Below, piece by piece: positions 36,865-45,742 of a stretch of DNA of 64,000 nt. The position numbers and the translations under genes were made by a program. Source of the DNA: Streptomyces sp. NRRL S-337 (GTDB taxonomy: Bacteria; Actinomycetota; Actinomycetes; Streptomycetales; Streptomycetaceae); contig NZ_JOIX01000003.1 of assembly GCF_000720175.1 (NCBI RefSeq), forward strand, positions 186,001-250,000. Reading direction: 5' to 3'. The notes under the pieces were generated by a model, which was not told the origin of the DNA, did not search any database, and saw only the letters and a list, made by a program, of their open reading frames with translations. The number at the start of each line of letters is the position of its first letter. The stretch's first letter is position 1.

Positions 36865-38358
36865 TCAGCGCAGTTCCAGACCGAGGTGCTTCTCCAGTAC
36901 GGTCGCCTGTTCAGGTGTGGCGAAAAGGTAATGCGTGTCGTAGTTGCTTTCCCGGATGCGCACGAATTGGACCAGGTAGAACCGGCGTGGATCGTCCTCG
37001 GGGTCGGGGTTGACGTGGTCGATGAACTCCATGATCGCCAGATGATCCAGGTAGTCATCCGACTCATGCTCGGTCTGTTGGGTCACCACGACGCCGTTGC
37101 GCTTGAACTCCAGGATCTCACCGAGCTTCTCGTCCTCACGCAGCCGGACGTCGGTGATGGTGACCGCGCCCTCGGTGAGCGCCTCGGCGTCCGCCAGGAT
37201 CCACGCGTAGCTCCCCTCGAGGTCGTCGACGTCGTCCCCGTGGGCCGATATCGCCACACCGAACGCTTCGAGGGTGTCCGGCACTTCATGGGGTGGCAGC
37301 TCGTTGTGCGCAAACTCGGCGTACTCGGCGAGGACGCGGTCGACCTTCTCCTGCGACACCATGCCCATCCGCGCCAGCAGCGCTCCCACGTGCGCGTACG
37401 AGGTCGCCCTGAACCAGATCAGCAGGTCCCGGAGGCTGTCCTCCGTAAGGAACAGGTCCCGCAGGCACCCCAGCGGAATCGCCGCGCCCCCGACCCGCTT
37501 GTCCGGCTGGTCGATGAACGGCACCTCGGTCCACGGGCTCTCCCGCGATCCCGGGGCCCCCGGCCCGGCCTCCGGATCGAAGGGGATGTACTGCCACACC
37601 GCGCCCTTGACGCGGCGGATCACCTCGCCCAGGTACCAGCAGGCGCCCTGCACGAACGGATCGTCCCGGGCCGCATCGAACTCCTCCGCCGTGGCGAACC
37701 GTTGCCGCACCACGGTTTCCAGCCAGTCCAACGTGTCGGGGTGGAAATTCCATCTCCATGCTCCGTTGAACGCGTCCTCGGCCCAGGCGGACAGTGCCTT
37801 GCGCCGCTCGTCCAGCCAGGCGGTCAGCACCGGATCCTCAGGCATCGGCACCGTGGGGTCCACCCGCGGTGTGTGCTCCTTGACCGGCTTCCACCCCGGA
37901 ACCGCGTCCTGCAGCGCGGACACAGCTGCCCGCAGCCGCTCCACCTCATTGGCGAACGCGGTACCGGTGCGGACCCGGAGGGCGTGCGCTATCAGCAACC
38001 GCGGTGCAATGGGGGAGAGTTCAAGGTCCGGGTCCGGCCAGACGACCGGCTGACCCGGACGGTCGTCGACCGGCCGGGTGTTCCAGCCCCAGCCACCGCC
38101 CGCTGTGCCGAGCAGGACTTCGCCGAGATAGGCCATCGCACTTTCCACGAACTCCGCCCGCTTCTCGGGCTCTTGGACGGAGTCGTGGTGCTCCAGCAGG
38201 CGGGCCTCCAAGGTCTCCAGCGACTCGGGGGAGTAGTCGAAGGGAACGCTCCTGTCGAGGAGCACCTTCTCCAACAACAGCAGCTGATACGGCAGATCGC
38301 CGATCCACTGCTGAAGCAGCTCCTCCGGGGAGTTTTCCGGCTGTGTCTCAGGCACCAT
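36865..38358 (-). CDS. Large hypothetical protein with internal duplication
   Basis: A 497-residue cytoplasmic protein of unknown function. Two regions look like copies of one module: AEFVESAMAYLGEVLLGTAG then GGWGWNTRP (residues ~95-125), and QGACWYLGEVIRRVKGAVWQY (residues ~250-270). Each is followed by an Asp/Pro-rich segment and a hydrophobic helix. The C-terminal ~120 residues form a separate acidic alpha/beta part. ATG at 38358. Neighbours do not suggest a role. Confidence 0.75.
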   Translation of the reverse strand: MVPETQPENSPEELLQQWIGDLPYQLLLLEKVLLDRSVPFDYSPESLETLEARLLEHHDSVQEPEKRAEFVESAMAYLGEVLLGTAGGGWGWNTRPVDDRPGQPVVWPDPDLELSPIAPRLLIAHALRVRTGTAFANEVERLRAAVSALQDAVPGWKPVKEHTPRVDPTVPMPEDPVLTAWLDERRKALSAWAEDAFNGAWRWNFHPDTLDWLETVVRQRFATAEEFDAARDDPFVQGACWYLGEVIRRVKGAVWQYIPFDPEAGPGAPGSRESPWTEVPFIDQPDKRVGGAAIPLGCLRDLFLTEDSLRDLLIWFRATSYAHVGALLARMGMVSQEKVDRVLAEYAEFAHNELPPHEVPDTLEAFGVAISAHGDDVDDLEGSYAWILADAEALTEGAVTITDVRLREDEKLGEILEFKRNGVVVTQQTEHESDDYLDHLAIMEFIDHVNPDPEDDPRRFYLVQFVRIRESNYDTHYLFATPEQATVLEKHLGLELR

Positions 38359-38640
38359 ACGGACACTGTAGGGGCGACCACTGACAGCGACCGTGCTCGC
38401 AGACGAAGGTCCGCCCGAGGTGACCGACGCGGGCTGCTGAGCCGTCCACCTCCCAGGCGCAGAACGTGGACATACCGGGCATAGGTGTAACGGGCGACGT
38501 GGTCGGAGCGGGGGCATGCTTGCAGGTCAGGCGCCTGCGCGGCTGCCGGCAGGTCAGATATCGGCCATGTCTCGGTGCGGCCACGCTTTGGGTAGCGCGG
38601 CGCCTCTCCGGCCCTCTGACGTTGACCGAAACCCATGGTC

Positions 38641-38657
38641 TTAGGTAAGCCTTACCT
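38641..38657. promoter_or_regulatory. DmdR/IdeR-type iron box
   Basis: TTAGGTAAGCCTTACCT contains the perfect palindrome AGGTAAG-C-CTTACCT and closely matches the DtxR/IdeR/DmdR consensus (TTAGGTTAGSCTAACCTAA). It lies 33 bp before the membrane-protein start at 38690, so that gene should be repressed when iron is plentiful. Confidence 0.85.
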
Positions 38658-38689
38658 TCGTTATTTGTCCTTCCCGCCTGGAGCTCGAC

Positions 38690-39280
38690 GTGTCATCGCT
38701 GTCCGCAACCACCACCGCCGCAAATCACCCCTCACGGCTGCGGTTGCACGACTCGTGGTGGGCCGTCGGCGCCGCGGGCCTGCTGGCCGTCCTCGCCCTC
38801 ACCCTCTGCCTGTGGGCCTCCGCCCACCTGCACCCCGACCCGGCGCTGCACACGGCGGCACTCTTCGTCCACCTGGCCTCCATGGCGCTGGGATTCGGCG
38901 CGGTCTTGGTGATCGACTACTACGGTCTGCTGTGGCTGACCGGCAGATGCACCCTGGCCGAAGCGCTCACCACGGCCGACCGGCTCCACACGCCGGTCTG
39001 GGCGGGCCTCGCGGGCCTGGTCGCCAGCGGCGCCCTGCTCCACCCCGACCTCGGCTCCACCCTCACCCGCACCAAGCTGGCCTTCGTCCTCGTCCTCACC
39101 CTCAACGGCCTGCAGGCCCGGGTCCTCGCTCGGCACCTGGCCCGCCCCGCGGCAACCGCGCGCCCTGAGGCACCGGTACTGAGGCCGCGGACCCTGTGGT
39201 GGGGCGCCGCCACCGCGGCGGTGTCTCAAATGTGCTGGTGGGGAGCGGTCACCATAGGGTTCCTCAACAGCCGGCACTGA
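38690..39280 (+). CDS. Iron-box-controlled membrane protein
   Basis: A 196-residue integral membrane protein with about five helices. Several His residues lie in or next to helices (HLHPDPALHTAALFVHLASM, RLHTPVWAGLAGL), possibly for haem or metal. GTG at 38690 with GGAGC upstream. The iron box just ahead suggests a role in iron limitation, but I recognise no family and no siderophore genes adjoin it. Confidence 0.8.
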   Translation: MSSLSATTTAANHPSRLRLHDSWWAVGAAGLLAVLALTLCLWASAHLHPDPALHTAALFVHLASMALGFGAVLVIDYYGLLWLTGRCTLAEALTTADRLHTPVWAGLAGLVASGALLHPDLGSTLTRTKLAFVLVLTLNGLQARVLARHLARPAATARPEAPVLRPRTLWWGAATAAVSQMCWWGAVTIGFLNSRH

Positions 39281-39370
39281 GCGGCGACGTCGTCCGGGGA
39301 GAGCGCTGCAATCGGGCGTCCCGGCCCGTCCGGCTCATCCGGCCCGTACAGCTCATCCGGCCTGTCCGGC

Positions 39371-40507
39371 TCATCCGGCCCCACCGCCCATCATGCGGAG
39401 CATGTCGCGTCCGCCCGTACGGAAGAAGCGGAGGAGGAGGACGGCGGCCAGGAGGAGGAAGGCGATGTTGAGCCAGGTGGTGTAGTTCCAAGTGACGCCC
39501 TCCATAGGGACCTTGGCGTCGGACTGGTCGGGGATGAGGCCGAGGCCGCCGAAGGCGAACTCCACCGTGTAGCCGGCGATGACGGTGGCGAGGTAGAAGG
39601 TGCCGAGGAGGAAGAGGGCCATCCTGGCGCCGTAGTACTTCCGGTAGATGTTGAGGATCGGCAGGATCAGCAGGTCCGCGAAGATGAAGGCGACGACGCC
39701 GCCGAAGCTGATGCCGCCCTTCCACAGCACGACCGCGAGCGGGACGTTGCCGATCGAGCAGACGAACGAGGCGATCGCGACCAGCGGGCCGATGACGGGC
39801 CCCCACAGTTTGGCGGCCAGTGGGTGGCCCTCGAAGAAGAAGCCGCGCCAGAACGCGTCCGGTACCCAGGCGGCGATGGCACCGGCGATGAGCAGGCCGA
39901 GCACCAGGTCCCGGACGATCGCCGCCCACTCCATGACGAACACATGGCTCGTGGCGGTGAGGCCCTCACCGGACACCAGCCGTCGGGCGAAGGAGCCTTC
40001 GCGCCGTACGGACATGTCCATCGCGGCGTGGCCCTCCATGGACCCGGACAGGCCGCGTTCGGCCTGCCCGCGCGCCCGCCGCAGGAGCCCGTCAGGCAGC
40101 AGCAGGCGGAACAGTGCGGCCAGCACGACGATCATGGCGGGCCCGCCGACGAACTCCGCGGCCGTGAATTGCCAGCCCATGAGCAGCGCGAGGATGACCC
40201 CGAGCTCGATGACCAGGTTGGTGGAGGCGATCTCGAAGGCCATGGCGGCGGTGAAGTGCGCGCCCTTGCGGAAGAGGGAGCGGGCCAGCGCGACCGCGGC
40301 GTAGGAGCACGAGGAGGACGCCGCGCCCAGGCCGGCGGCGAGCGCGAGGGTGCGGGGCCGGTCGTCGCCCAGCAGCGACACCACGGTGGATTTGCGGACG
40401 ACCGCCTGGACCACGGCGGACAGGGCGAAGCCCAGGATCAGGGCCCAGGTGATCTCCCAGGTCATGGAACCGGCGATCGACAGCGCATGCAGTACGGAGT
40501 GGACCAT
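39371..40507 (-). CDS. ArsP/UPF0718-type permease
   Basis: A ~378-residue permease of the PF03773 family, which includes the organoarsenical exporter ArsP. Two related halves: GAASSSCSYAAVALARSLFRKGA, and CSIGNVPLAVVLWKGGISFGG with FADLLILPILNIYRKYYG. A ~60-residue charged loop separates them. ATG at 40507 is preferred; a GTG at 40552 is possible. The actual substrate is unknown; no arsenic genes adjoin it. Confidence 0.88.
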   Translation of the reverse strand: MVHSVLHALSIAGSMTWEITWALILGFALSAVVQAVVRKSTVVSLLGDDRPRTLALAAGLGAASSSCSYAAVALARSLFRKGAHFTAAMAFEIASTNLVIELGVILALLMGWQFTAAEFVGGPAMIVVLAALFRLLLPDGLLRRARGQAERGLSGSMEGHAAMDMSVRREGSFARRLVSGEGLTATSHVFVMEWAAIVRDLVLGLLIAGAIAAWVPDAFWRGFFFEGHPLAAKLWGPVIGPLVAIASFVCSIGNVPLAVVLWKGGISFGGVVAFIFADLLILPILNIYRKYYGARMALFLLGTFYLATVIAGYTVEFAFGGLGLIPDQSDAKVPMEGVTWNYTTWLNIAFLLLAAVLLLRFFRTGGRDMLRMMGGGAG

Positions 40508-40687
40508 CCCTGAAGCCTTCCCGCGGCAGTACGGGACAGGGGTGATCGACACGGCTGACGGGGCGGGCGCGGGTGGCCGGTGTCGGGTCGCGGGTGCCGG
40601 GAGGGGGTGCCGGGAGGAGCGTGCCAGGCGCCGGGCGGCGGCTCGCCGGGACGGCCTTCGAGCAGGCAGATTCCGGCCCGCAGAGCG

Positions 40688-41503
40688 TCACGTACCCGAG
40701 CCGCCCGAGCCGGCCCCGCCACCAGAGCCGAGCACGCCGCCCGAGCCGTCCTTGCCGTCCGAGCCGCTCCGGTCGGCCGGTGCGTCCTCCAGCAGCTGGG
40801 GTCCGTTGTTGCGGACGTCGTTTACGGCGGGGGAGACCGCGCGGGCATTGAGGTGGCCGTCGGCGGGGGTGGTCAGGAGGGCGCGTAGCTCTTCGGGGTC
40901 CTGGTGGGCGGGGTCGAGCCAGGCGTCGTAGTGGGTGGGGGCGATGGCCAGCGGCATGCGGGGGTGTACCCGTCCGGCCGCATCGGTGGCCTCGGTGGTG
41001 ATGATGGTGCAGGTCGTCCACCACGCCGCCGGATCGTCGTCGGCCACGTCCGGGTCGCGCCAGAACTCGTACAGTCCCGCCATCGCCATCGGCTGCCCGT
41101 CCTCGGGGCTGATGAAGTACGGCTGCTTGCGCGGCTTGGCCCTGCCCTCCGTCGGGACCGCCTGCCACTCGTAGAAGCCGTCCGCGGGCAGCAGACAGCG
41201 GCGCCTGGCGAAGGCACGGCGGTAGGCCGGCTTCTCGTGGACGGTCTCCATCCGCGCATTGATCATCTTCGCGCCGACGTCCACGCTCTTCGCCCAGGAC
41301 GGCACCAGCCCCCACCGCAGCGCCCGCAGCTGCCGCGCCACCTCGCCCGTCTCCCGATCAGGGCGCTCCAGCACCGCCCACACGTCATCGGTGGGCGCGA
41401 CGTTCCAGCTCGGCGCCAGCAGCTGCTCCGGGTTCCACCGGCTGACGTGAAACAGCCCGGCCAGGTCCTGCGGGCTGCGCGTGGCAACGTATCGACCGCA
41501 CAT
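40688..41503 (-). CDS. SRAP/HMCES-family abasic-site-binding protein
   Basis: A 271-residue SRAP protein. Cys2 (MCGRYV), the residue that forms a thiazolidine crosslink with abasic DNA, is exposed after Met removal if translation starts at 41503, which is why I prefer it to 41530. Other family motifs: NARMETVHEKPAYRRAF, RRCLLPADGFYEW and HPRMPLAIAP. The C-terminus is a Gly/Ser-rich tail outside the fold. Confidence 0.93.
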   Translation of the reverse strand: MCGRYVATRSPQDLAGLFHVSRWNPEQLLAPSWNVAPTDDVWAVLERPDRETGEVARQLRALRWGLVPSWAKSVDVGAKMINARMETVHEKPAYRRAFARRRCLLPADGFYEWQAVPTEGRAKPRKQPYFISPEDGQPMAMAGLYEFWRDPDVADDDPAAWWTTCTIITTEATDAAGRVHPRMPLAIAPTHYDAWLDPAHQDPEELRALLTTPADGHLNARAVSPAVNDVRNNGPQLLEDAPADRSGSDGKDGSGGVLGSGGGAGSGGSGT

Positions 41504-41598
41504 ACCCCCACTGTGGCATGGGTGCCCCATGAGGTGTGTGCTAACGCTTGTGGCGTTTGGTCCTTACTATGGCGTGCCGTCCCCTACCGGGTGAGCGA

Positions 41599-42447
41599 TC
41601 ACTCCCAGGTCGCGGATTCCGGGTCGACGCCGTGGGTCTCGGCATTGGCGAAGATGGCGTCGCGCAGCCAGACGGTCAGGCCCGGGGCGAGCGCGTCGTA
41701 GTACTCGGCATAGCCGGGTTCGCTGACGTACAACCGCCCGATACACACCTGCCTCGGGTGCGGACAGTCGAAGTACGTGGAGATCAGCGCGCGGTGTCGT
41801 TCTGCGAGGACATTCGCCTCGGCGGAACCCGGGGCGACGCCGGCACGGCACGCAGCGGCGAGGTCTGCGTTCAGGGCCTCGGTCGCGACCGCGACCCCCT
41901 TCCAGTCCTCCGGTGTCATCTCGGCTGCCCGCTCGGCGTATTGCGCCCATTGGGCGCTGTCGCCCCATCGTTCCTCGGCTTCCTCCACCCTGGCGGGCTG
42001 CCAGTCGGCACCGAAGATTTCGACCTGCTGCTCCGGAGTCAATCGCATCCCCGTCTTGGACGCCGCCAGCATGCGATCGACTGCGTCGACCATCTTCTGC
42101 AGACGGGAAATGCGCTCCGTGAGTTGTGACCGCTGCCGACGCAGGTGGTCGCGCGCATGGGTGTCAGGGTCGTCCAGAATCCGTCCGATGTCGGCGAGCG
42201 GAATCCCAAGCTCCCTGTAGACCAGGACCCGGTGGATACGGGCGACATCGTCGCCGGAGTAGACCCGGTAGCCGGCCCAGGTGCGGCCGCTCGGGCGGAC
42301 GAGTTCGATCGCGTCCCAGTGATGCAGCGTCTTCACGCTGACCCCGACCAGCGCAGCCGTTCGGCCAACGGTGAGGCCCTCGGGGCCAATCGGTTCGGCG
42401 CCTTCCGCGAGAAGTGCCGATTCCCACTCGTGGGCATCGCTCTGCAT
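41599..42447 (-). CDS. MerR family regulator, TipA-like
   Basis: A 282-residue protein. N-terminal MerR winged helix (LTVGRTAALVGVSVKTLHHW then DAIELVRPSGRTWAGYRVYS), a coiled-coil helix, and a C-terminal TipAS-like domain (LTPEQQVEIFG, EEAEERWGDSAQWAQYAERA, YFDCPHPRQVCIGRLYVSEP). TipA proteins bind thiopeptides and other antibiotics and activate resistance genes. It is divergent from the glycosyltransferase at 42625, a plausible target. Confidence 0.93.
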   Translation of the reverse strand: MQSDAHEWESALLAEGAEPIGPEGLTVGRTAALVGVSVKTLHHWDAIELVRPSGRTWAGYRVYSGDDVARIHRVLVYRELGIPLADIGRILDDPDTHARDHLRRQRSQLTERISRLQKMVDAVDRMLAASKTGMRLTPEQQVEIFGADWQPARVEEAEERWGDSAQWAQYAERAAEMTPEDWKGVAVATEALNADLAAACRAGVAPGSAEANVLAERHRALISTYFDCPHPRQVCIGRLYVSEPGYAEYYDALAPGLTVWLRDAIFANAETHGVDPESATWE

Positions 42448-42624
42448 CGACTCAGCCTCTCACGTCATCTCACGTCGTCGAAAGCGAGCCCTAGCCATGC
42501 ATGACGCGGCCGGAGCGGCCGGAGGCCACCATCCCTGCCTGACCGCATGGGCGACCGGCCGACTGACTGATCCACCATCCGCCTCCGCGCAGGCGGAATT
42601 TGCCGACTCGGTAGAATGTGCGAT

Positions 42625-43842
42625 ATGGCGAAACACCTGTTATTCGTGACCCTTGCCGGGCACGGGCATGTCAACCCCACCCTCCCGCTGGTCGAGGAAC
42701 TCGTGCGGCGTGGACACCGAGTGGACTACGCCACCAGCGCGGAACACTCCGAAGCGGTCATCCGGGCGGGCGCGCGCTGGGTGGAGCTGCCGCCGTGGGA
42801 ACTGCTGACGCCACCGCGCGAGTTCGGCCCCGCCGACATCGCGAACTTCATGCGTCACATGTTCACGGCGATGAGCTCGGCCTACCCCATACTGCACGAG
42901 CACTGCCTCAACGACTTGCCGGACGCGATCTGTTACGACGCGATGAACTGGTCGGCCCGCGTCGTCGCCGAGAAGCTGGGCATTCCCGCCGTCCGCTGCA
43001 TCCCCAACTTCGCCTCCAACGAGACGTTTTCGCTCTTCGCCAACTTCATGCGAAGCCACGGCGGCGGCGGAAACACCGACTCGAACGCCGACACCGACTC
43101 CAGCGCCCCCGTCAATCCCTTCACCGCGGCCCTCGGCCCCGAGTGCGCGGAATTCTCCGCCGAACACGGTGTTGAGCTCGACCCGGAACACCTCATGGAT
43201 GTGACGGAGAAGCTCAACCTGGTCTTCATACCGCGGGAATTCCAGCCGGCGGGGGACTCCTTCGACGAACGCTTCCACTTCATCGGCCCCTCGCTGGGCA
43301 GCCGCGAACAGGACGAACCGTGGTCGCCCGCGGACCCCGACGCCCCCGTGCTGTTCATCTCACTGGGCACGGTCTTCAACGACCGTCCCGAGTTCTACCG
43401 CGCCTGCATCGAGGCATTCGGCCAGGGCCCGTACCAAGTGGCCATGACCGTGGGTAATGTGGACCTCGCCGAACTCGGCGACATTCCGCCCACCATCGAC
43501 GTACGCCCCCGCTTTCCGCAACCGGCCGTGCTCCGCCATGCGGCCGCCTTCGTCTCCCACACCGGCATGAACTCCACGATGGAGGCGCTGTATTACGGGG
43601 TCGGCCTGATAGCCGTCCCACAGATGCCCGAGCAGGCGGCCAACGCCGGGCGCGTGCAGGAACTGGGGCTCGGTGAGCAACTGGACGCTGCGACGGTGAC
43701 GGCTGAGTCGTTGCGCGCCGCGGTCGCCCGCGTCGCCTCCGACCCCACAGTACGCGCCAACCTCGACCGGATGCGCAAGGTCGTCCGGGAGAGCGGCGGC
43801 GCGGCCCGCGGCGCGGACGTGATCGAGGACTATCTGCGCTGA
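42625..43842 (+). CDS. Macrolide-type glycosyltransferase (GT1, MGT family)
   Basis: A 405-residue GT-B enzyme of the MGT/OleD-like group. N-terminal HLLFVTLAGHGHVNPTLPLV; C-terminal nucleotide-sugar site VSHTGMNSTMEALYYGVGLI AVPQMPEQAANAGR (shown in two pieces). These enzymes inactivate macrolides or modify natural products. A -10-like TAGAAT at 42612-42617 lies 8 nt before the ATG at 42625, fitting leaderless translation; the ATG at 42616 overlaps that box. Codon 6 is TTA (42640-42642), implying bldA control. It is divergent from the TipA-like regulator. Confidence 0.92.
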   Translation: MAKHLLFVTLAGHGHVNPTLPLVEELVRRGHRVDYATSAEHSEAVIRAGARWVELPPWELLTPPREFGPADIANFMRHMFTAMSSAYPILHEHCLNDLPDAICYDAMNWSARVVAEKLGIPAVRCIPNFASNETFSLFANFMRSHGGGGNTDSNADTDSSAPVNPFTAALGPECAEFSAEHGVELDPEHLMDVTEKLNLVFIPREFQPAGDSFDERFHFIGPSLGSREQDEPWSPADPDAPVLFISLGTVFNDRPEFYRACIEAFGQGPYQVAMTVGNVDLAELGDIPPTIDVRPRFPQPAVLRHAAAFVSHTGMNSTMEALYYGVGLIAVPQMPEQAANAGRVQELGLGEQLDAATVTAESLRAAVARVASDPTVRANLDRMRKVVRESGGAARGADVIEDYLR

Positions 43843-43921
43843 CCGCACCGCACTCACCGCTGATCACTGCGGAGCACGGCTGACACCTACCGGCAGCTGC
43901 TGACCGCTACGACGTGAACCA

Positions 43922-43952
43922 GCCCAACGGGCCGGGTCCGGCCCAACTGGGC
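43922..43952. terminator. GC-rich hairpin after glycosyltransferase
   Basis: A nested hairpin: outer GCCCA/TGGGC and inner GGGCCGG/CCGGCCC with a 2-nt loop. It lies 80 bp after the glycosyltransferase stop and is a likely terminator. Confidence 0.6.
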
Positions 43953-43994
43953 GGCTGACCACGTCAGTTGAGGTCCTCCCGTCGGTCGAGGGTG

Positions 43995-44038
43995 GGGGTG
44001 TGCAACGGGCGACATCTCCAGCACCCGTTGCACACCCC
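43995..44038. terminator. Perfect 15-bp inverted repeat between convergent genes
   Basis: GGGGTGTGCAACGGG (43995-44009) and CCCGTTGCACACCCC (44024-44038) pair without mismatch around a 14-nt loop. It lies between genes converging at 43842 and 44128 and probably ends transcription from both sides; a protein-binding site is an alternative. Confidence 0.6.
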
Positions 44039-44127
44039 GCCCTTCAGGGATGAACCCCTCGCTCCACTGCGCCTGCCCTGTCCGGCGGTCAGCTATGCGC
44101 CTTGGTTTGGACAAGGGCGGCATTACC

Positions 44128-44658
44128 TCAGACGGGGACAGGCTCCGCGCCGGGAGCTCTGTCGAAGCGCTCCAGGCGCTTGATCAGGCGGCGTACGAGG
44201 AGCAGCGGGAGCACGCCGAAGACGCCGAACGACATGTCGAGGACCGACCACCAGAAGGGGATCCCCCGGACCGGCCCGCAGATGAGGGCGAGCGGGACGA
44301 TTCCGGCGCAGGCGATCATGCCGAACTCGATGACCCAGATATTGCGCACGGGATCGCGGTACGGCCCGTAGAAGGCGACGGCGATGACGAGGTGGGCGAA
44401 GGCCAACCAGTCGGTGCCGTACAGCACGAACGGGTACTTCGCGTCGGTGGCGTCGAGGCCGTCGCGGACACGCTCGATCCAGTCGGCGAGCCCCGGGAGC
44501 GTCTCGCCGACGGACGAGGCCCACGACGTCAGGGCGCCATGGACCAGGTGCAGCTCGGTGACGAGGGGAAAGGCCGTGAGCCCGCTCAGCACCAGGCAGA
44601 TGATGAAGATGACCAGCCACACGCGTATGCGCCGTAGTAGCGCTCTTCGCTCGCTCAT
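44128..44658 (-). CDS. Integral membrane protein
   Basis: A 176-residue protein with four hydrophobic helices (residues ~12-32, ~85-105, ~108-128, ~132-155) and a basic C-terminal tail. The loop between helices 1 and 2 contains charged amphipathic helices. It matches a type of uncharacterised streptomycete membrane protein; no function recognised. ATG at 44658. Confidence 0.8.
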   Translation of the reverse strand: MSERRALLRRIRVWLVIFIICLVLSGLTAFPLVTELHLVHGALTSWASSVGETLPGLADWIERVRDGLDATDAKYPFVLYGTDWLAFAHLVIAVAFYGPYRDPVRNIWVIEFGMIACAGIVPLALICGPVRGIPFWWSVLDMSFGVFGVLPLLLVRRLIKRLERFDRAPGAEPVPV

Positions 44659-44891
44659 GCCCGGAGCGTACGCCAGGGTTTACCGCGCCTTTACCTCGCC
44701 CTGGCGGGTCCGTCGCCGACTGCGTACGGGATGATGGTGGCGGTGTGCCCGGCGGCCGGGCGTCGTGGTGCTGCTGGCTCTCGTCGTGGGGTGGGTCGGG
44801 TCCGACGGCGGTCAGCGGGCCGGGAAAATGCGTCGAATATGGAATCGATCTTTGACAGGGTCATGGACGCCTTGCACACGCCGCGAAAGGA

Positions 44892-45308
44892 ATGTCCGTG
44901 CCTCGTGCCGTCACGTTGATCCGTTCCGCCTCCCTGTCCGATGTCGCCGAGTACGCCTACGCGGCCACGGCCCCCGCTGAGTCCCGCCTGATCTTCCTCG
45001 CCGGGGCGTGCCCGTTGAACGAGGACGGTTCCACCGCGGCGATCGGGGACGTCGCCGGGCAGGCGGCCAAGGCCGTCGAGAACCTGCGGACCGCGCTGGC
45101 CGACGCCGGGGCGGAGTTGCACGACGTCATCAGCACCCGCGTTCTGGTCGCCTCCCACCGCCAGGAGGATCTGGTCGCGGCCTGGGAGGTGGTCCGGGAC
45201 GTGTTCGGTGACCATGACGTTCCCAGCACGCTGATGGGCGTCACCGTGCTCGGCTACCACGACCAGCTCGTGGAGATCGAGGCCGTCGCCGCCGTCCTCG
45301 ATTCCTGA
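44892..45308 (+). CDS. RidA/YjgF/YER057c/UK114 family protein
   Basis: A 138-residue RidA-family protein (SRLIFLAGACPLNEDGSTAA, GQAAKAVENLRTALADAGAE, VEIEAVAAVLDS). RidA proteins deaminate reactive enamine/imine intermediates. The usual substrate Arg in the C-terminal RVLV... stretch is not obvious at the standard position, so this may be one of the non-deaminating subfamilies. The start may be the ATG at 44892 or a GTG at 44898. Confidence 0.88.
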   Translation: MSVPRAVTLIRSASLSDVAEYAYAATAPAESRLIFLAGACPLNEDGSTAAIGDVAGQAAKAVENLRTALADAGAELHDVISTRVLVASHRQEDLVAAWEVVRDVFGDHDVPSTLMGVTVLGYHDQLVEIEAVAAVLDS

Positions 45309-45404
45309 ACCCGCGGCGCAAGAGGGCCGCAAGGGCCCGGTGACCGATCTGCCCAGTGACCGTTGCACCCGGCGACCGATGTCCGGTGAGAGATGTCGGC
45401 GCCG

Positions 45405-45422
45405 GTTGAATCCTTTTTCAAC
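45405..45422. promoter_or_regulatory. Small inverted repeat GTTGAA-N6-TTCAAC
   Basis: An A/T-rich inverted repeat in the otherwise GC-rich 434-base gap 45309-45742 before the exporter gene. It could be an operator or part of a promoter. The gap also holds a run of CGTCGG units (45595-45620) and the small frame listed next. Confidence 0.35.
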
Positions 45423-45493
45423 TTTCCTCCGTATACGTGATTGATGGATGGTTCAAGGGGGGCTTTGCGGAGGGGGACCGAGAAGGGAAGAGC

Positions 45494-45655
45494 ATGGGAG
45501 TCCTCGAAAACCTGGCTCCCGCGCTGAGCCACAGCCGTCGTGACCGCTCGACGACGGGCAGGCGCAGGGACACGACCGAAGACGACCACGATCGCCGTCG
45601 GCGTCGGCGTCGGCGTCATGGAGGACACCGTGGTCACGACAGCAGTCACGGATGA
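45494..45655 (+). CDS. Possible small Arg/His-rich peptide
   Basis: A 53-codon frame with GAAGGGAAG just before the ATG. It begins MGVLENLAPALSHSRRDRST and ends in eight consecutive arginines and a His/Gly-rich tail encoded by CGTCGG repeats. It lies 87 bp before an exporter/kinase operon, so a secreted or regulatory peptide is conceivable, but the repeat-driven composition also fits non-coding sequence. Confidence 0.25.
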   Translation: MGVLENLAPALSHSRRDRSTTGRRRDTTEDDHDRRRRRRRRHGGHRGHDSSHG

Positions 45656-45742
45656 AGGTAGGTGCTGAACACTCCTGCTGACTCTCGGCGGCCGGGCCCT
45701 GGCCCGGCCGCATCAGTCGGTGCGGCTGAGGCGTGAGGTGAT

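Noticed and set aside
45437..45493. GTG-extended version of the small Arg/His-rich frame
   Set aside because: No ribosome-binding site before the GTG; the ATG at 45494 is better placed.
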